From Planctomycetota bacterium (GTDB taxonomy: Bacteria; Planctomycetota; Planctomycetia; Pirellulales; Pirellulaceae), in contig CAUJKA010000332.1 of assembly GCA_963204965.1 (NCBI GenBank), forward strand, positions 1 through 62,076: a stretch of DNA of 62,076 bases, written 5' to 3'. The notes below the pieces were generated by a model. It saw only the letters and a list, made by a program, of their open reading frames with translations. It did not search any database and had not been told where the DNA came from. The position numbers were made by a program, and so were the translations under genes. Of this stretch, positions 43,747 through 53,862 are shown one piece after another (within the stretch, counting starts at the first letter, position 1; each line of letters begins with the position of its first letter).

Positions 43747-46700
43747 TCACCGAAGTATCTTGCATTCAGGATGCTTCCGGCGGAACTCCTCAACCTTCGT
43801 GTCAGACACTGGGGTGCCTCTGAGATCTAAGTGCTTTAGCGTGGAAAGCTGGTCAATTGTGTCGAGCCCTCGATCGGTGATCGTTGCTGTCCCGACCTCC
43901 AAGGCGACAAGAGCAGGAAGCTGCTTGAGCACTTCGAGATCTTCGTCATTTATTTTCATTAAGTAGATCGCGAGAGTCCTCAGCTTCTTACAATTGCTAA
44001 GCTTTGATAATCGGCTTGATCCAAGCTTGGTGTTATTGAGATAGAGAAGTTCAAGGTTTTGTAACACGCCATCATCGATAGCTTCAAGAGATGCTTGAGT
44101 GAATCCAATGTTCAGGAAGGTAAGCTTCGGCAGTTTGTTGAGATGCCCGATGCCAACATCGGTTACACGAGACGCTGACCAAAAGTTCAAGTGTTCGAGC
44201 TGACTACATTTTGCTATGCTTAATAAGCACTCATCGTCAACTTGCGAGAAAGCGAAGTCTCCGTGTTTCAGCATGGTCAGGTCGTCAACATTTGAAAACT
44301 GATTGACCGATATGGGAGCGCGATTTTTATGCTCCAAACGCACGATATGAGTTTTGTCATCGCTCAGCCCGACCTTCGCCGAAACACTCATGAAGTAGTT
44401 CCAAGCTTTGAGTTCGGAAGAATCTAATCCCGTCGGAACAGGATTGGTCTCTGTATTCGAACGGCCAGCTCCCGGATAAAAGGTAACCTGGCAATTTGGA
44501 AGCGTCTTTCGAAGCTGTTCGACTCTCTCAAGAGAAACAGAGGTGCTTTGCAGACTGATTATCCTAAGGTCTTTCTTCCCCTCCAAAATATCGAGTCCCT
44601 TGTCCGTGATCGGAGCATTGCTCAAACGGAGTACCTTCAACATGGGAGTGCTTGCCAGCACAACAAGATCTTCATCATTTATGTTCGTTGATTGCATAGT
44701 GAGATTCGTCAGGTTCTTGCAAGCTGCGAGCTTTGATAGTCTGCTCGGACCTAACGATACTCCATCAAGGGTCAGGCCCCTTAGGTTCTTGAGTAGTGCC
44801 TCGTCAAGTGATTCAAATGAAAATTCCATTCCTTTGATCGTCAAATACTCAAGGGCGTAAAGCTTCTTAAGAATCACGAGGTCCTGCTCTGCAATATCTT
44901 TAGATGAGAGATGAAGGGTATGCAGGCTCTTACAGTTCGCTAGCTTGGAGAGTCTACTAGGCCCCAGCCTTATGTCAGACAGCACCAAGCTGTTGAGATT
45001 CCCAAGTACTGATTCGTCAATGCCTTCCAGCGATACATTTCTCCCAGAAACGCTTAGACTTTTTAGCGAACTTAGACTTTTCAGAACAGCAAGATCTGAG
45101 GCCTCGATATTGATTCCTGTAAAATCGATGTTTCGTAGGTTCTTACAACACGCAAGTTTGGCAAATCTAGTTGGGCTCAATGTTGTGCCATTCATGTGCA
45201 AGAATTCTAAGGAGCCCAGCAAAGAGTTATCGATACCTTCGAGAGACGCTTTGGTGTTACTGATATTCAAACTCTTGAGTGCGCCAAGTGAGGTCAATTC
45301 CTGGACACCTACGTCTGTAATGCCAGTGCTTGCTAGATCAATTACTTGCAGTTCGGTGCATTTTGCCAAACTCACAAGGCATTGGTCCGTGATTCCCGAT
45401 TGAGCAAAGTGAGCGTGAGTTAAGCGACTGAGAGAAGCTACCGCTGAAAATTCATTGTGATCAAAGGCCGCTCTTTCACTCGATTGAATGCTGATGATAT
45501 TTCGATTGTCTGAAGTAAGATTGACCTGTGCGGCAATACTCCCACAGTACTCCCATGCCTTGGCCTCGGATGGATCCAATCCCGGCGGTGCTGGTTTGCC
45601 TTTCGTCGCGAGAAGTTGATTGGTGTTGCCGCTCTGCACTTTCGGAAGCTGATTGGCGCCACCAGTTCCCTGAGGTTTCGAAAGAGGGATAAGTGTTGCC
45701 TCAATTTTTTCCTCCATTTCAGGATTCATTTTGTCCCGAGGTGTATTTGCTTTCCAAGGGCTGTAGTTCTGAGGAGCGAAGGTCACGACGTAGCAAACGT
45801 CACCTTCTGAAACCAAGAGGGACCCATCGGCAAGTAATCCATGAATTTTTGGGGATTCTCGCTGGTTTCGAATGTAGAAGTAGATTGAGATGCTACCTCC
45901 AGACGGCGCATTCAGGTACGCCTCAACGCGATCACTACTAAGTTTTGAGAATCTTATCGTATTGATACATGGTTCCTTGAACGAGTATGTATCTGTGTAG
46001 TAACTGCGGTTTTCCAATCGAAGGTTCTTCTTTTCAAATACATCCACTACGGAAAATTGCTTTCGAGTCGTTCCAAGTTGGATACACGTAGGTTCCCGTA
46101 ACTTGTTGGCAATTGCATTGAAAATAATCTGGTATTCGATTCCGCTCAATTCGTGAGGCAAAAGTTCGAAGAGCCGACTAGCCTCATCCCATTTTTGTCT
46201 GTCAACAGAATTCCAGACGTTACGGAGATTTTGCTCTCGCTCCTTCTGTTGCTCTACGCTCAGTCTGGCGACTGCCGCATCACTTCTTTTTTGGGCCACG
46301 ACAACATTTTTCGCGCTGGCATTGGCCTTGACCAAAAGACTATCGAGTTCAGCTGTAAGCAACTTGGCTCGCTCAGCTTCGGCTTGCCATTTTTCCTGGG
46401 ATTCTTGCGCGGCCTTCGTAACCTGTTGCTGCTGCTTCTCCGCACTTTCAGCCTGAGTCAACTCTTGTTGAACAGTTGTTAACAGTGATGCCAGTTCGTT
46501 TTGGCGAAGCTTGGCTTCTTCGATTCTCTGTTTCAACAGGTCCGTATTAGATACAATCGATTTACGTGCCGAAATTGTGCGGCTCCAAGAAAATGAAGTA
46601 ATGAGAAAGCCTAAAATAAGGGAGGCGGCAATGCCCGATAATAGTGCTCCAGTAGATGGGTTCTTGCGAATCCAGAGAGAAAATCGCTCTACCCGACTTT

Positions 46701-47568
46701 GCTCTCGCGCAGATATTTGTTTTCCGGTTATCAACTTTTCGACATCATCCGAAAAGTCAGAAATGCTGATGTAGCGAGCTTTCGGATCAGTATTGGTGGC
46801 CTTGGCAATTACCGCATTCCAATCTCGACGTCTAGCGATTGCCGAGTTCAACACGAACGATCGATTCGAAAGGTCCGTCCCAGAGTTTGCTTCGGGTTGA
46901 AGGTTGACCAAATTGCCAGAAAGCATTTCGAATAGCATGACCGCTAGAGCGTATTGATCGGTAAGTCTACTACTTGGGGCACTGCCGTCGAGTAATTCAG
47001 GAGCCATATAGTAAGGTGTTCCCGCCATCTTTCCAATTTCGGGTGAGTCATCCCGAATGCTCAGATCTAGATCGATAAGAACTGGAGAGTTCGTAGAATC
47101 CAACAGTACGTTGGCGAGCTTGATGTCGCGATGGATCAGGCCCTTTCCGTGCATGTAGCCAACGGCTGAGGCAATCTGCAGGAACAGTCTCGCTACTTTT
47201 CCCTGGTCGGACTTAAGAACGCTCACGCCTTGGTCTAAACTGGCATTGGAGCAGTAAGTCATCACAAGATTCAATTGGCCATCTTGATCGGAGTAATCAA
47301 GGACTTGCGCAATGTGGGGATGATTTAGCTTGGACCAATTTTCGAGTGCGGAAACAACCTCCACCAGATCGCTGGCGGACTTGAAATACCGCTTGATGGC
47401 AACCTGTCGGTTGAGTGTCGAATCCGTCGCCACAAACACTTCCCCATAAGCTCCGCTACCGATTGTTCGGTGGTCAATGTATCGACTATTTGATGCAATC
47501 ATTGATTTTGTCGCTTGTAATAGCAAGGGTCGTTTTGTGGTTTTCCAACAGGTCTGAGCCCTAATCAT
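43747..47568 (-). CDS. Ser/Thr protein kinase with coiled coil and duplicated leucine-rich repeat blocks
   Basis: 1273 residues. The ATG overlaps the stop of the preceding kinase by 8 bases, so the two are translationally coupled. Kinase domain ~28-290 with 'IGSGAYGEVFVA', Lys59 and 'HRDIKLAN'; the DFG is replaced by DLD ('LIDLDLSIRDD'), keeping the metal-binding Asp. A membrane helix at ~312-332 and a Gln/Glu/Ala-rich coiled coil (~345-450) follow. Then come two LRR blocks, each introduced by a similar 'GLDPSEAKAWEY' / 'GLDSSELKAWNY' segment, evidence of an internal duplication. It is the last gene of the signalling operon. Confidence 0.87.
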   Translation of the reverse strand: MIRAQTCWKTTKRPLLLQATKSMIASNSRYIDHRTIGSGAYGEVFVATDSTLNRQVAIKRYFKSASDLVEVVSALENWSKLNHPHIAQVLDYSDQDGQLNLVMTYCSNASLDQGVSVLKSDQGKVARLFLQIASAVGYMHGKGLIHRDIKLANVLLDSTNSPVLIDLDLSIRDDSPEIGKMAGTPYYMAPELLDGSAPSSRLTDQYALAVMLFEMLSGNLVNLQPEANSGTDLSNRSFVLNSAIARRRDWNAVIAKATNTDPKARYISISDFSDDVEKLITGKQISAREQSRVERFSLWIRKNPSTGALLSGIAASLILGFLITSFSWSRTISARKSIVSNTDLLKQRIEEAKLRQNELASLLTTVQQELTQAESAEKQQQQVTKAAQESQEKWQAEAERAKLLTAELDSLLVKANASAKNVVVAQKRSDAAVARLSVEQQKEREQNLRNVWNSVDRQKWDEASRLFELLPHELSGIEYQIIFNAIANKLREPTCIQLGTTRKQFSVVDVFEKKNLRLENRSYYTDTYSFKEPCINTIRFSKLSSDRVEAYLNAPSGGSISIYFYIRNQRESPKIHGLLADGSLLVSEGDVCYVVTFAPQNYSPWKANTPRDKMNPEMEEKIEATLIPLSKPQGTGGANQLPKVQSGNTNQLLATKGKPAPPGLDPSEAKAWEYCGSIAAQVNLTSDNRNIISIQSSERAAFDHNEFSAVASLSRLTHAHFAQSGITDQCLVSLAKCTELQVIDLASTGITDVGVQELTSLGALKSLNISNTKASLEGIDNSLLGSLEFLHMNGTTLSPTRFAKLACCKNLRNIDFTGINIEASDLAVLKSLSSLKSLSVSGRNVSLEGIDESVLGNLNSLVLSDIRLGPSRLSKLANCKSLHTLHLSSKDIAEQDLVILKKLYALEYLTIKGMEFSFESLDEALLKNLRGLTLDGVSLGPSRLSKLAACKNLTNLTMQSTNINDEDLVVLASTPMLKVLRLSNAPITDKGLDILEGKKDLRIISLQSTSVSLERVEQLRKTLPNCQVTFYPGAGRSNTETNPVPTGLDSSELKAWNYFMSVSAKVGLSDDKTHIVRLEHKNRAPISVNQFSNVDDLTMLKHGDFAFSQVDDECLLSIAKCSQLEHLNFWSASRVTDVGIGHLNKLPKLTFLNIGFTQASLEAIDDGVLQNLELLYLNNTKLGSSRLSKLSNCKKLRTLAIYLMKINDEDLEVLKQLPALVALEVGTATITDRGLDTIDQLSTLKHLDLRGTPVSDTKVEEFRRKHPECKILR

Positions 47569-50467
47569 TCACTACAATCTGATCGCGGCTACCAAGTGTT
47601 ACGATCAGTAATTCAGTTTCTGTCAAGTACGCAACTACATCACCGTCGCTTGACACCCAAGCCTGAACAATCTTTCCATCTAGCGTTTCTTTGATTCTAT
47701 GAATTGGAGTATTCCCTAACGTAATCACACCTCCGCTCAATGTCGGTTTAACCCACTGACCTCCTGCGTGGACCCAAGGCTCTGTGTTCCACCAATAATT
47801 TCGATCCTTGGGAGGTAAGCGAATCTGACTAAGCTCTTCGTCTGGATATGCCAGAAGGGAAGGGGCATAAGCGTCACTCCAATGTAGCGTAGGTGACGCG
47901 GTTGACGTAGCTTGGGCATGCTTTAGATGGGTAGAAACAAGTCTCTTGATCTGCTTATCTCGGATCGAATAAAAGCCAATCATATCGTGTTCCAATCGGG
48001 AATCTGAGTACTCAAAAACTGCGTATTCGCCGTACAACGAACCACGAAGAGAGTTCATGTTCATCGTGTGGTTAGCGCGTTCGAAGTTCGCGTTTGCATA
48101 CTCGGGGCGAATAAGCTGCTGAAAACTAGCCTCCTTTGTGATATCCCATTCAACAAGGCCAGCAGAAAGGGAAATAATTTGTATCCTCCCGCCAATCTGC
48201 CATTTGCCTAGTCCTTCATCACTATTCATTTGCAAACGGTTAATCTGTTGAACAATTGCAACGATTTCACCATCACCTCTGACGAATACGGCATCAATCT
48301 GCCCAGGAACTGTTCGCAACTGATGGTTTCCGCGGGACGAAACTTCCCAGATTTCAGCATTAATCGATCTCTTCCAACCATCGCGTGAGCCATTTCCGTC
48401 GGAGTCCCACGGACTCCGTTCTTCGAAGTGCCGAATTTCCAGCAATCGTCTATGTTTAGGATCTGCGTGTGCTATTTCACAAACGAAGGAGGAACTAATC
48501 TCGCTGGTTATAATTCTTGACCTTTGATGTTGCGGCGGGAATGGGTCGAAAACTGACTTGGCTAACTGACTTCCCGAATGAGTATTCAGGAAAATAAATT
48601 TCGTAGTATTGCCTGCTGCTTGTCGATAAGTTAGTTGTAATTGCAGTGAATTTGCAGAAGAGTCAAGCCCACACAATTTGAATTTGGCGTGGTTCCGCTC
48701 GTTTTTTTCGGTGATATCCGCTAATTTTTTTTTCACGAAGGGTAGTTCACCATGACGCTTGATAACGTTCGTTTGTAGTTGCCATCGACAATCACGAAAC
48801 TTTGGATCAACTGCAGCAAGGATTTTTTCAGCGCCTGTAAAGTCCTGGTTGTCGATCGCTGTAAAAGCACTCTTGAATATTGACTCCAATTGCTTTTGAA
48901 CGCCGAGCGCACGGGTGGCAGCTTGCTCCGCTTCGCTCTGTGTTTTCTCTGCCAAACTGTTGATTTCTAAAGACTGAGCTTCATTTTTGGAAATCAATTC
49001 CAACTGACTTTTCGATTTGGTTTGCAGCACCTCGTTCTCGGCGACTAGCTTTTTCAATTGTGCTTGAGATTCCTCAGCCGATCGTTGTACTAGGACAAGC
49101 TGAATCTTGGCCTGTTCGGACCTCGATTTTGCTTCACTAAGGACATCACTTTGACGCTCTAACTCCGATTTGGTCCGCTCGATGTCGTCTAGCGTTGTTT
49201 GTGCCGTGTTCTCCAGTTGGCTAGCCTCTGACAAAAGAGTTCTTGAGCGAGTGTAGCCAATCAGCGAAATAACAGTCGAGAGTATTAACAGCAAGCTCGT
49301 TGCTATGGCTAAGCCAGCATCAAATCGATTTCGACCTGCCCACCGGATCGCACGACCTACGGCTCCTATCGGACGAGCTTGAACTACTTCATCGTTCAAG
49401 TAACGCTCTAAGTCTCTGGCCATTTCCAAGCATGAACTATAGCGATCTGAGGGTAGCTTGGAAATCGACTTTTGACAGATCGCCGCCAAGCGATCGTCAA
49501 GGTTGCTTGCAAACTTCTGCGGTGGTTGCGGTTCAACGGAAACGACCTGAGCGATAACCGCCCCGGGAGGTCCCGAGAACAGTGCTTGACCAGTCAGTAA
49601 CCAATACAGTGTTGCGCCAAGGCTGTACTGATCTGACGCTGGACCGACATTTTTCAAATCGCCTCGAGCCTGTTCTGGCGACATGTATGCGGGTGTTCCC
49701 ATAACAGTTCCGTCGATCGTCAATCCAGCTTTATCTGCAAGTGACTTCGCCAGTCCGAAGTCTAAGATCTGAGGCAGTCCTTTTTCATTGAGGACAATGT
49801 TATGAGGCTTAATGTCTCGGTGAATGATCTTGTGAGAATGCGCATAGTGCAGCGCACGAGCTAGATCGGCGATCATCTTTGCGGCTTGCTGCGGAGAATA
49901 ACTGCGGTTACTTCCAAGCTCAGAGAGTGGACTACCTGACACAAATTCGATCGCTAGGTAGTGCTGACCGTTGAGCTCTCCGGCATCGAAAACACTCACG
50001 ATGTTGGGGTGACGCAATTGCGCTGCGGCACGCCCTTCTCGCATAAAACGCTCGATTTTCTTTTTCTCGTTGGGGAGGAAAAGCGGGAGTTTTATTGCTA
50101 CTGTCCTTCCAATATGCCTGTCCAGAGCTTCCCAAACCTCTCCAAAACCGCCTTTTCCAATACAGCGAAGCAGTTCGTAGCGATCTGACTTGAACCGTGA
50201 GGTTGTCGTTGAACTCGAAGACTTCGCAGATCTTGTATCACTCGCTGGTCGTGAGAGTCGACTTACCGTTTCATTGCTTGGCGAATGCAAAGTTGACTGC
50301 GTCTCTGTGACTTGGTTCCTATCCAAAATGCTGTCGTTAGAATCGACTAACGTGATTGAACCTGTACAGCCTGGACATTTCGCTGTTCGTCCAAGCAGGT
50401 TCGAATTGAAGCGAATCGCCCGCGAACAATGGCTACAAACTGTCGTCAGTTTTGATGTTGAGCTCAT
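47561..50467 (-). CDS. Zinc-ribbon Ser/Thr protein kinase with coiled coil
   Basis: 968 residues. Zinc ribbon Cys11/Cys14...Cys31/Cys34, a Ser/Thr-rich linker, then the kinase domain (~97-360) with 'IGKGGFGEVWEA', Lys126, 'HRDIKPHN' and 'LDFGLAKSL'. One membrane helix ('AGLAIATSLLLILSTVISLIGY', ~385-406) and a long coiled coil (~415-540) come next, followed by a beta-rich C-terminal region of ~400 residues, probably a degenerate propeller. It shares the N-terminal ribbon with the kinase at 29961-33395. Fifth gene of the operon. Confidence 0.88.
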   Translation of the reverse strand: MSSTSKLTTVCSHCSRAIRFNSNLLGRTAKCPGCTGSITLVDSNDSILDRNQVTETQSTLHSPSNETVSRLSRPASDTRSAKSSSSTTTSRFKSDRYELLRCIGKGGFGEVWEALDRHIGRTVAIKLPLFLPNEKKKIERFMREGRAAAQLRHPNIVSVFDAGELNGQHYLAIEFVSGSPLSELGSNRSYSPQQAAKMIADLARALHYAHSHKIIHRDIKPHNIVLNEKGLPQILDFGLAKSLADKAGLTIDGTVMGTPAYMSPEQARGDLKNVGPASDQYSLGATLYWLLTGQALFSGPPGAVIAQVVSVEPQPPQKFASNLDDRLAAICQKSISKLPSDRYSSCLEMARDLERYLNDEVVQARPIGAVGRAIRWAGRNRFDAGLAIATSLLLILSTVISLIGYTRSRTLLSEASQLENTAQTTLDDIERTKSELERQSDVLSEAKSRSEQAKIQLVLVQRSAEESQAQLKKLVAENEVLQTKSKSQLELISKNEAQSLEINSLAEKTQSEAEQAATRALGVQKQLESIFKSAFTAIDNQDFTGAEKILAAVDPKFRDCRWQLQTNVIKRHGELPFVKKKLADITEKNERNHAKFKLCGLDSSANSLQLQLTYRQAAGNTTKFIFLNTHSGSQLAKSVFDPFPPQHQRSRIITSEISSSFVCEIAHADPKHRRLLEIRHFEERSPWDSDGNGSRDGWKRSINAEIWEVSSRGNHQLRTVPGQIDAVFVRGDGEIVAIVQQINRLQMNSDEGLGKWQIGGRIQIISLSAGLVEWDITKEASFQQLIRPEYANANFERANHTMNMNSLRGSLYGEYAVFEYSDSRLEHDMIGFYSIRDKQIKRLVSTHLKHAQATSTASPTLHWSDAYAPSLLAYPDEELSQIRLPPKDRNYWWNTEPWVHAGGQWVKPTLSGGVITLGNTPIHRIKETLDGKIVQAWVSSDGDVVAYLTETELLIVTLGSRDQIVVND

Positions 50468-50496
50468 TGCATTGTCTCTTCTGTTCAGTCTTCACA

Positions 50497-51822
50497 CTAT
50501 TCTGACTCAAGAATTGCTTGAAGTCTTAGTAGGTTCATGTGTAACTTTAGGTAAGTGCTTTCACTGCCTGCTTTCCCGGATGCGATCTGGCAACCATTGT
50601 CAACAACGTATTTTGCAAAGGTGAGTATGTTTGCACCCTCTGACGTTGGGTCAAACTTGGGTTGCCTGAACCAGTCCCCCATAGCGTCGCCCTCGGCTTC
50701 CATGCGATTTAGCACGCCACGAATTTTGTCACGATAGTCTTTGGCATCAGCCCAGAGCCGATAGGCGTGTGGTCCCTTTTTTGCGTTTTCGCGACCATTC
50801 CCCAACGCTTCAATGGACGCATCCTCAAGTTGAGTAAGCATTTCGTTGAGTTCTTGCATGGTCGAGTAGAAGTCATGGTTTGTAGTTGTGCGTAGATCTT
50901 CAAGTCGAGCCTCAAGCTTCCTCGCGATCGTCTGAATACTAGGATGCTGCATTGCATAGGGTAACTTTCCGAGGTCCGCAGGTCGCTCATTTGCGTTAAA
51001 GATTAGCGGCTTTCCCTCGGCATCCAAACGAAGTCGAATCTTGGCGATATCTTCGAGCGGCATCTGCATCTGATTGATGTATTTCTCGACCAACGGATCC
51101 TTGGAAATGGTATAGCCATACTTGAGTAGCAGTTCCTTAAGCGAAATAATAAGTACGTTCTGAGGATTGCCAGAAATGACTTTTGTTGCCTCCAACGGAA
51201 GGTCTTCGACCTTAGAAATCCTATTTGCCAGTATTAATGCTCGGGTTTGTTTTTCTGCCGCAAATCTCATACCTAACTCTCTTACCTTCTCTTGATGAAG
51301 CTCGGCCAAGGCCTTTAGCTCTGTACTCTTGGCAACCAGACCGCCAGCACGCATGGACGATCTCGCACCACCAACTCGTACACCTTCCTGTTGCATAATC
51401 TGCAAGCGAATGCTCTGTTCTGTGATTCTTGAAAGTTGCTGAAGCTGCATCGTCGAGGCAGCTGACAATGACATTGAATCCGCGGATTTTCGAGTGGCCG
51501 TTGAATTGTCATCGACCTTAGCCAGGCTTTGGACCAGCTGGGAGCTAATCAGAGATTCTTTATGAATGGGTGAAACAAACTCGAGCAGCTTCTTTTGGAA
51601 TTGTTTGCGGTGATCGTATCCCACTAAACCATTTTGCGCAGCGACTGCATCGACGGCGCTACTAGGCACGGCAGCCGGTACGGGGACTCCCATTTGCGTC
51701 GGAGGTAGTGCTCCTTCTTGACCAATGGCTACACTTGCCGCCAGAGTTGTAATTGCGCATAAGAACTGTATTGTCCGTCGAACCAAACAACGAGCCAACG
51801 ATTCTACAAGGGATAATCTCAT
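50497..51822 (-). CDS. Exported helical protein of unknown function in the FHA/kinase operon
   Basis: 441 residues with a hydrophobic N-terminus ('RRTIQFLCAITTLAASVAIGQ', residues ~15-35) typical of a signal peptide. The mature protein is mainly helical and charged; no family recognised. The start overlaps the FHA-pseudoprotease gene by 4 bases (ATGA), and the next gene, a kinase, begins 30 bases later. Its product should be periplasmic, facing the extracytoplasmic parts of the neighbouring membrane kinases; an interaction is plausible from position only. Confidence 0.7.
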   Translation of the reverse strand: MRLSLVESLARCLVRRTIQFLCAITTLAASVAIGQEGALPPTQMGVPVPAAVPSSAVDAVAAQNGLVGYDHRKQFQKKLLEFVSPIHKESLISSQLVQSLAKVDDNSTATRKSADSMSLSAASTMQLQQLSRITEQSIRLQIMQQEGVRVGGARSSMRAGGLVAKSTELKALAELHQEKVRELGMRFAAEKQTRALILANRISKVEDLPLEATKVISGNPQNVLIISLKELLLKYGYTISKDPLVEKYINQMQMPLEDIAKIRLRLDAEGKPLIFNANERPADLGKLPYAMQHPSIQTIARKLEARLEDLRTTTNHDFYSTMQELNEMLTQLEDASIEALGNGRENAKKGPHAYRLWADAKDYRDKIRGVLNRMEAEGDAMGDWFRQPKFDPTSEGANILTFAKYVVDNGCQIASGKAGSESTYLKLHMNLLRLQAILESE

Positions 51823-53117
51823 TTCCAGAACTCCTCAATCCGAACCAGCTTACCAATCTGCTTACTGCCAATTCCTTCAACCTGAGGTTGCCGGACAACG
51901 ATGCCCAGCAGTTGCGAATCCCTGATACATGCGAGCGAGAGGAAGGGAAATCCAGAGAAGTCAGAAGTCTCGATCATAAACTTCGCTTCGTTCTTCTCCC
52001 GAACCTTTAGTACTGCCGCATTTCCGGACATCAGGAATGTCTTTAAATTTTGATCAATTGAAGGGGTGGGAAGGATCATCGGATAACCTTCCAGAGTAAG
52101 CTCGGACTGAGGTAGCGTTGCTGAGTTGCTAATAGAGAGGTACGACGGAAGTGATTCCTCGCACTCCATAGTTGCCAATTCGACCGAGGCAATTTCTTCC
52201 ATGATCGTTTCTAGTTTGCCGGACCAATCAAGACTTTCTTCGAGGCTCGGTTCAGATTGACTGTCAACCTTATCCAGTCGTGCACTAAGCTCCTTTTCAA
52301 ATTCCTTCAGCGACTCAAGAGCTGGCTGGTATTTGGGGTGGTATTTGATATTACGCGGGCTTAGATGCTTGGTAGATGTATGCTGAGCCAGAACTAGGTT
52401 GGGATACTGATCCTTGAGTTCCTGAAGGGCTTCCGTGATGGACGCAAGTGTAACCAAGCGGTTGGGGCCGACAGCCACGGCATTTCCAATGAGTCGCTGA
52501 GACTGATCTTTGCCACTGACAGCTATAATTGCCCAGAACGGTGACGGCTTGACGCTCTCGGGCGACGGAGAAGGGACGCTGGCAGTTGTACCATTGCCAG
52601 TGGACTCAGCACGTGTTGATTTCACGGTGGCACTTTCCGAATCAGAGGATGCTGCTTGACTTGCGAGCGTTGTCCCTTCATTCTGAGTACCCCGCGAAGG
52701 TCGAAACAACAGCCAAACACCAATCGCAAGCATTCCAATTGCGATCGCCGAAGCACCTATTGCAATAGGTTTCAAGGGCGACTTTGAGACCGGTTTCTGC
52801 GCTGTTGGAGCGATAGTTGCTGCAGGATTTTCGTGCTTTGTGTCGCGGCTTTCTGGATTGGCCGGAATCTCCAGCTTTAAATTGCGGCCGAGAGTTACGA
52901 TACTTTCTGGGGTTAGCCGCGTTTGTTGACTGATCTTGCGTCCGTCGACAAACGTTCCGTTGGTAGATGAGAGATCGCGAACATGCCACGCACCTTCTAT
53001 CCAGGCAAGCTCACAGTGATTCTTCGAAACCTTAGAATCATGAATCGTTATATCGCAAGAGTCGGAGGACCCAACGATAAGCTTTAGTTTCTTTCGTTCC
53101 GCAGAGTTCGCGGGCAT
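51819..53117 (-). CDS. FHA-domain membrane protein with degenerate trypsin-like domain
   Basis: 432 residues. ATG 53117 follows AGGAAAG by 8 bases and avoids a 41-base overlap with the upstream gene. FHA domain ~8-90 ('IVGSSDSCDITIHDSKVSKNHCELAW', then 'DLSSTNGTFVDGRKI'). A Pro/Ser-rich linker, a membrane helix (~120-140, 'AIAIGMLAIGVWLLF') and an outer domain follow. The outer domain opens 'GNAVAVGPNRLVTLASI' and ends 'FSGFPFLSLACIRDSQLLGIVV', the frame of a trypsin-like peptidase. The catalytic His and Ser contexts (TxxHV, GNSGG) are lost. Probably a non-catalytic sensor coupled to phosphothreonine binding inside. Confidence 0.75.
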   Translation of the reverse strand: MPANSAERKKLKLIVGSSDSCDITIHDSKVSKNHCELAWIEGAWHVRDLSSTNGTFVDGRKISQQTRLTPESIVTLGRNLKLEIPANPESRDTKHENPAATIAPTAQKPVSKSPLKPIAIGASAIAIGMLAIGVWLLFRPSRGTQNEGTTLASQAASSDSESATVKSTRAESTGNGTTASVPSPSPESVKPSPFWAIIAVSGKDQSQRLIGNAVAVGPNRLVTLASITEALQELKDQYPNLVLAQHTSTKHLSPRNIKYHPKYQPALESLKEFEKELSARLDKVDSQSEPSLEESLDWSGKLETIMEEIASVELATMECEESLPSYLSISNSATLPQSELTLEGYPMILPTPSIDQNLKTFLMSGNAAVLKVREKNEAKFMIETSDFSGFPFLSLACIRDSQLLGIVVRQPQVEGIGSKQIGKLVRIEEFWK

Positions 53118-53130
53118 TGTTGCAACTTTC

Positions 53131-53862
53131 CTATGAATCAAGACTAAGATTGAACCGCTGTTCCCCAGCAATAAATGAACAGTTCGAGGTAATGACTAGA
53201 TGGTTGATTCGCAGCCAAGTGCCATTGTGAGAGTTTGAATCCATCACAGACCAGGAATTTTGGTCGAGGTATCGTAGGGTGAATTGAATTGGTTCAACTT
53301 GAGTGTCTGGAATTCCAATCGAATTAGGCCCAGGCGCTGAACCAATCTGCATCTTCTTTTGCAGTTTGATTGAGGCGGAGAACGTGTGGTTGTAGCCAGA
53401 CACTACCAGCGAATCTGATTGGCTTGTTTCGCTGTTCACATAACGTGAGTAGTAAGCTTCGGAAATTGCTGGTCCAACGATCGATGATCCTGCGATACAA
53501 AACCTCGTACCACCGGCAAGCCATTCATTGCGTGAGGAAACGCTAAATTCTTGCAATCGAAGGAACAAACCGTGGCGGCTTCCACAGTCACGAAGAGTCC
53601 ATCGCCACTGGCCACCGCTATCTGCCTCTAGCGCAATTGTGCAATGGCTAGCCGACATCAGACGTTCTGCAGGGAAATTAAGATCGCAGCCTTGCCTACC
53701 GATGGTGAGCTTCTCAGAACGAAGCCTGATTAACTCTCCTTGGTTTGACTGTCCATCGTCAACGATGATTAACTTAGGATAGGTCGGCCTGAGTCGAGCA
53801 TGATATGGCTCTGCCTCCGCAAGCGTATTCTGTGGTAATGGCTCCTCCATTTCAGTTTTCAT
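53131..53862 (-). CDS. Double FHA-domain protein
   Basis: 243 residues, soluble. The first FHA domain is at ~30-115 ('KLTIGRQGCDLNFPAERLMSASHCTI', 'DCGSRHGLFLR') and a second at ~150-240 ('IQFTLRYLDQNSWSVMDSNSHNGTWLRI'), which lacks a clear GRxxxxD start. FHA domains bind phosphothreonine, so the product is a likely substrate or scaffold for the kinase encoded just upstream. The start overlaps that gene's stop by 4 bases (ATGA). Confidence 0.8.
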   Translation of the reverse strand: MKTEMEEPLPQNTLAEAEPYHARLRPTYPKLIIVDDGQSNQGELIRLRSEKLTIGRQGCDLNFPAERLMSASHCTIALEADSGGQWRWTLRDCGSRHGLFLRLQEFSVSSRNEWLAGGTRFCIAGSSIVGPAISEAYYSRYVNSETSQSDSLVVSGYNHTFSASIKLQKKMQIGSAPGPNSIGIPDTQVEPIQFTLRYLDQNSWSVMDSNSHNGTWLRINHLVITSNCSFIAGEQRFNLSLDS

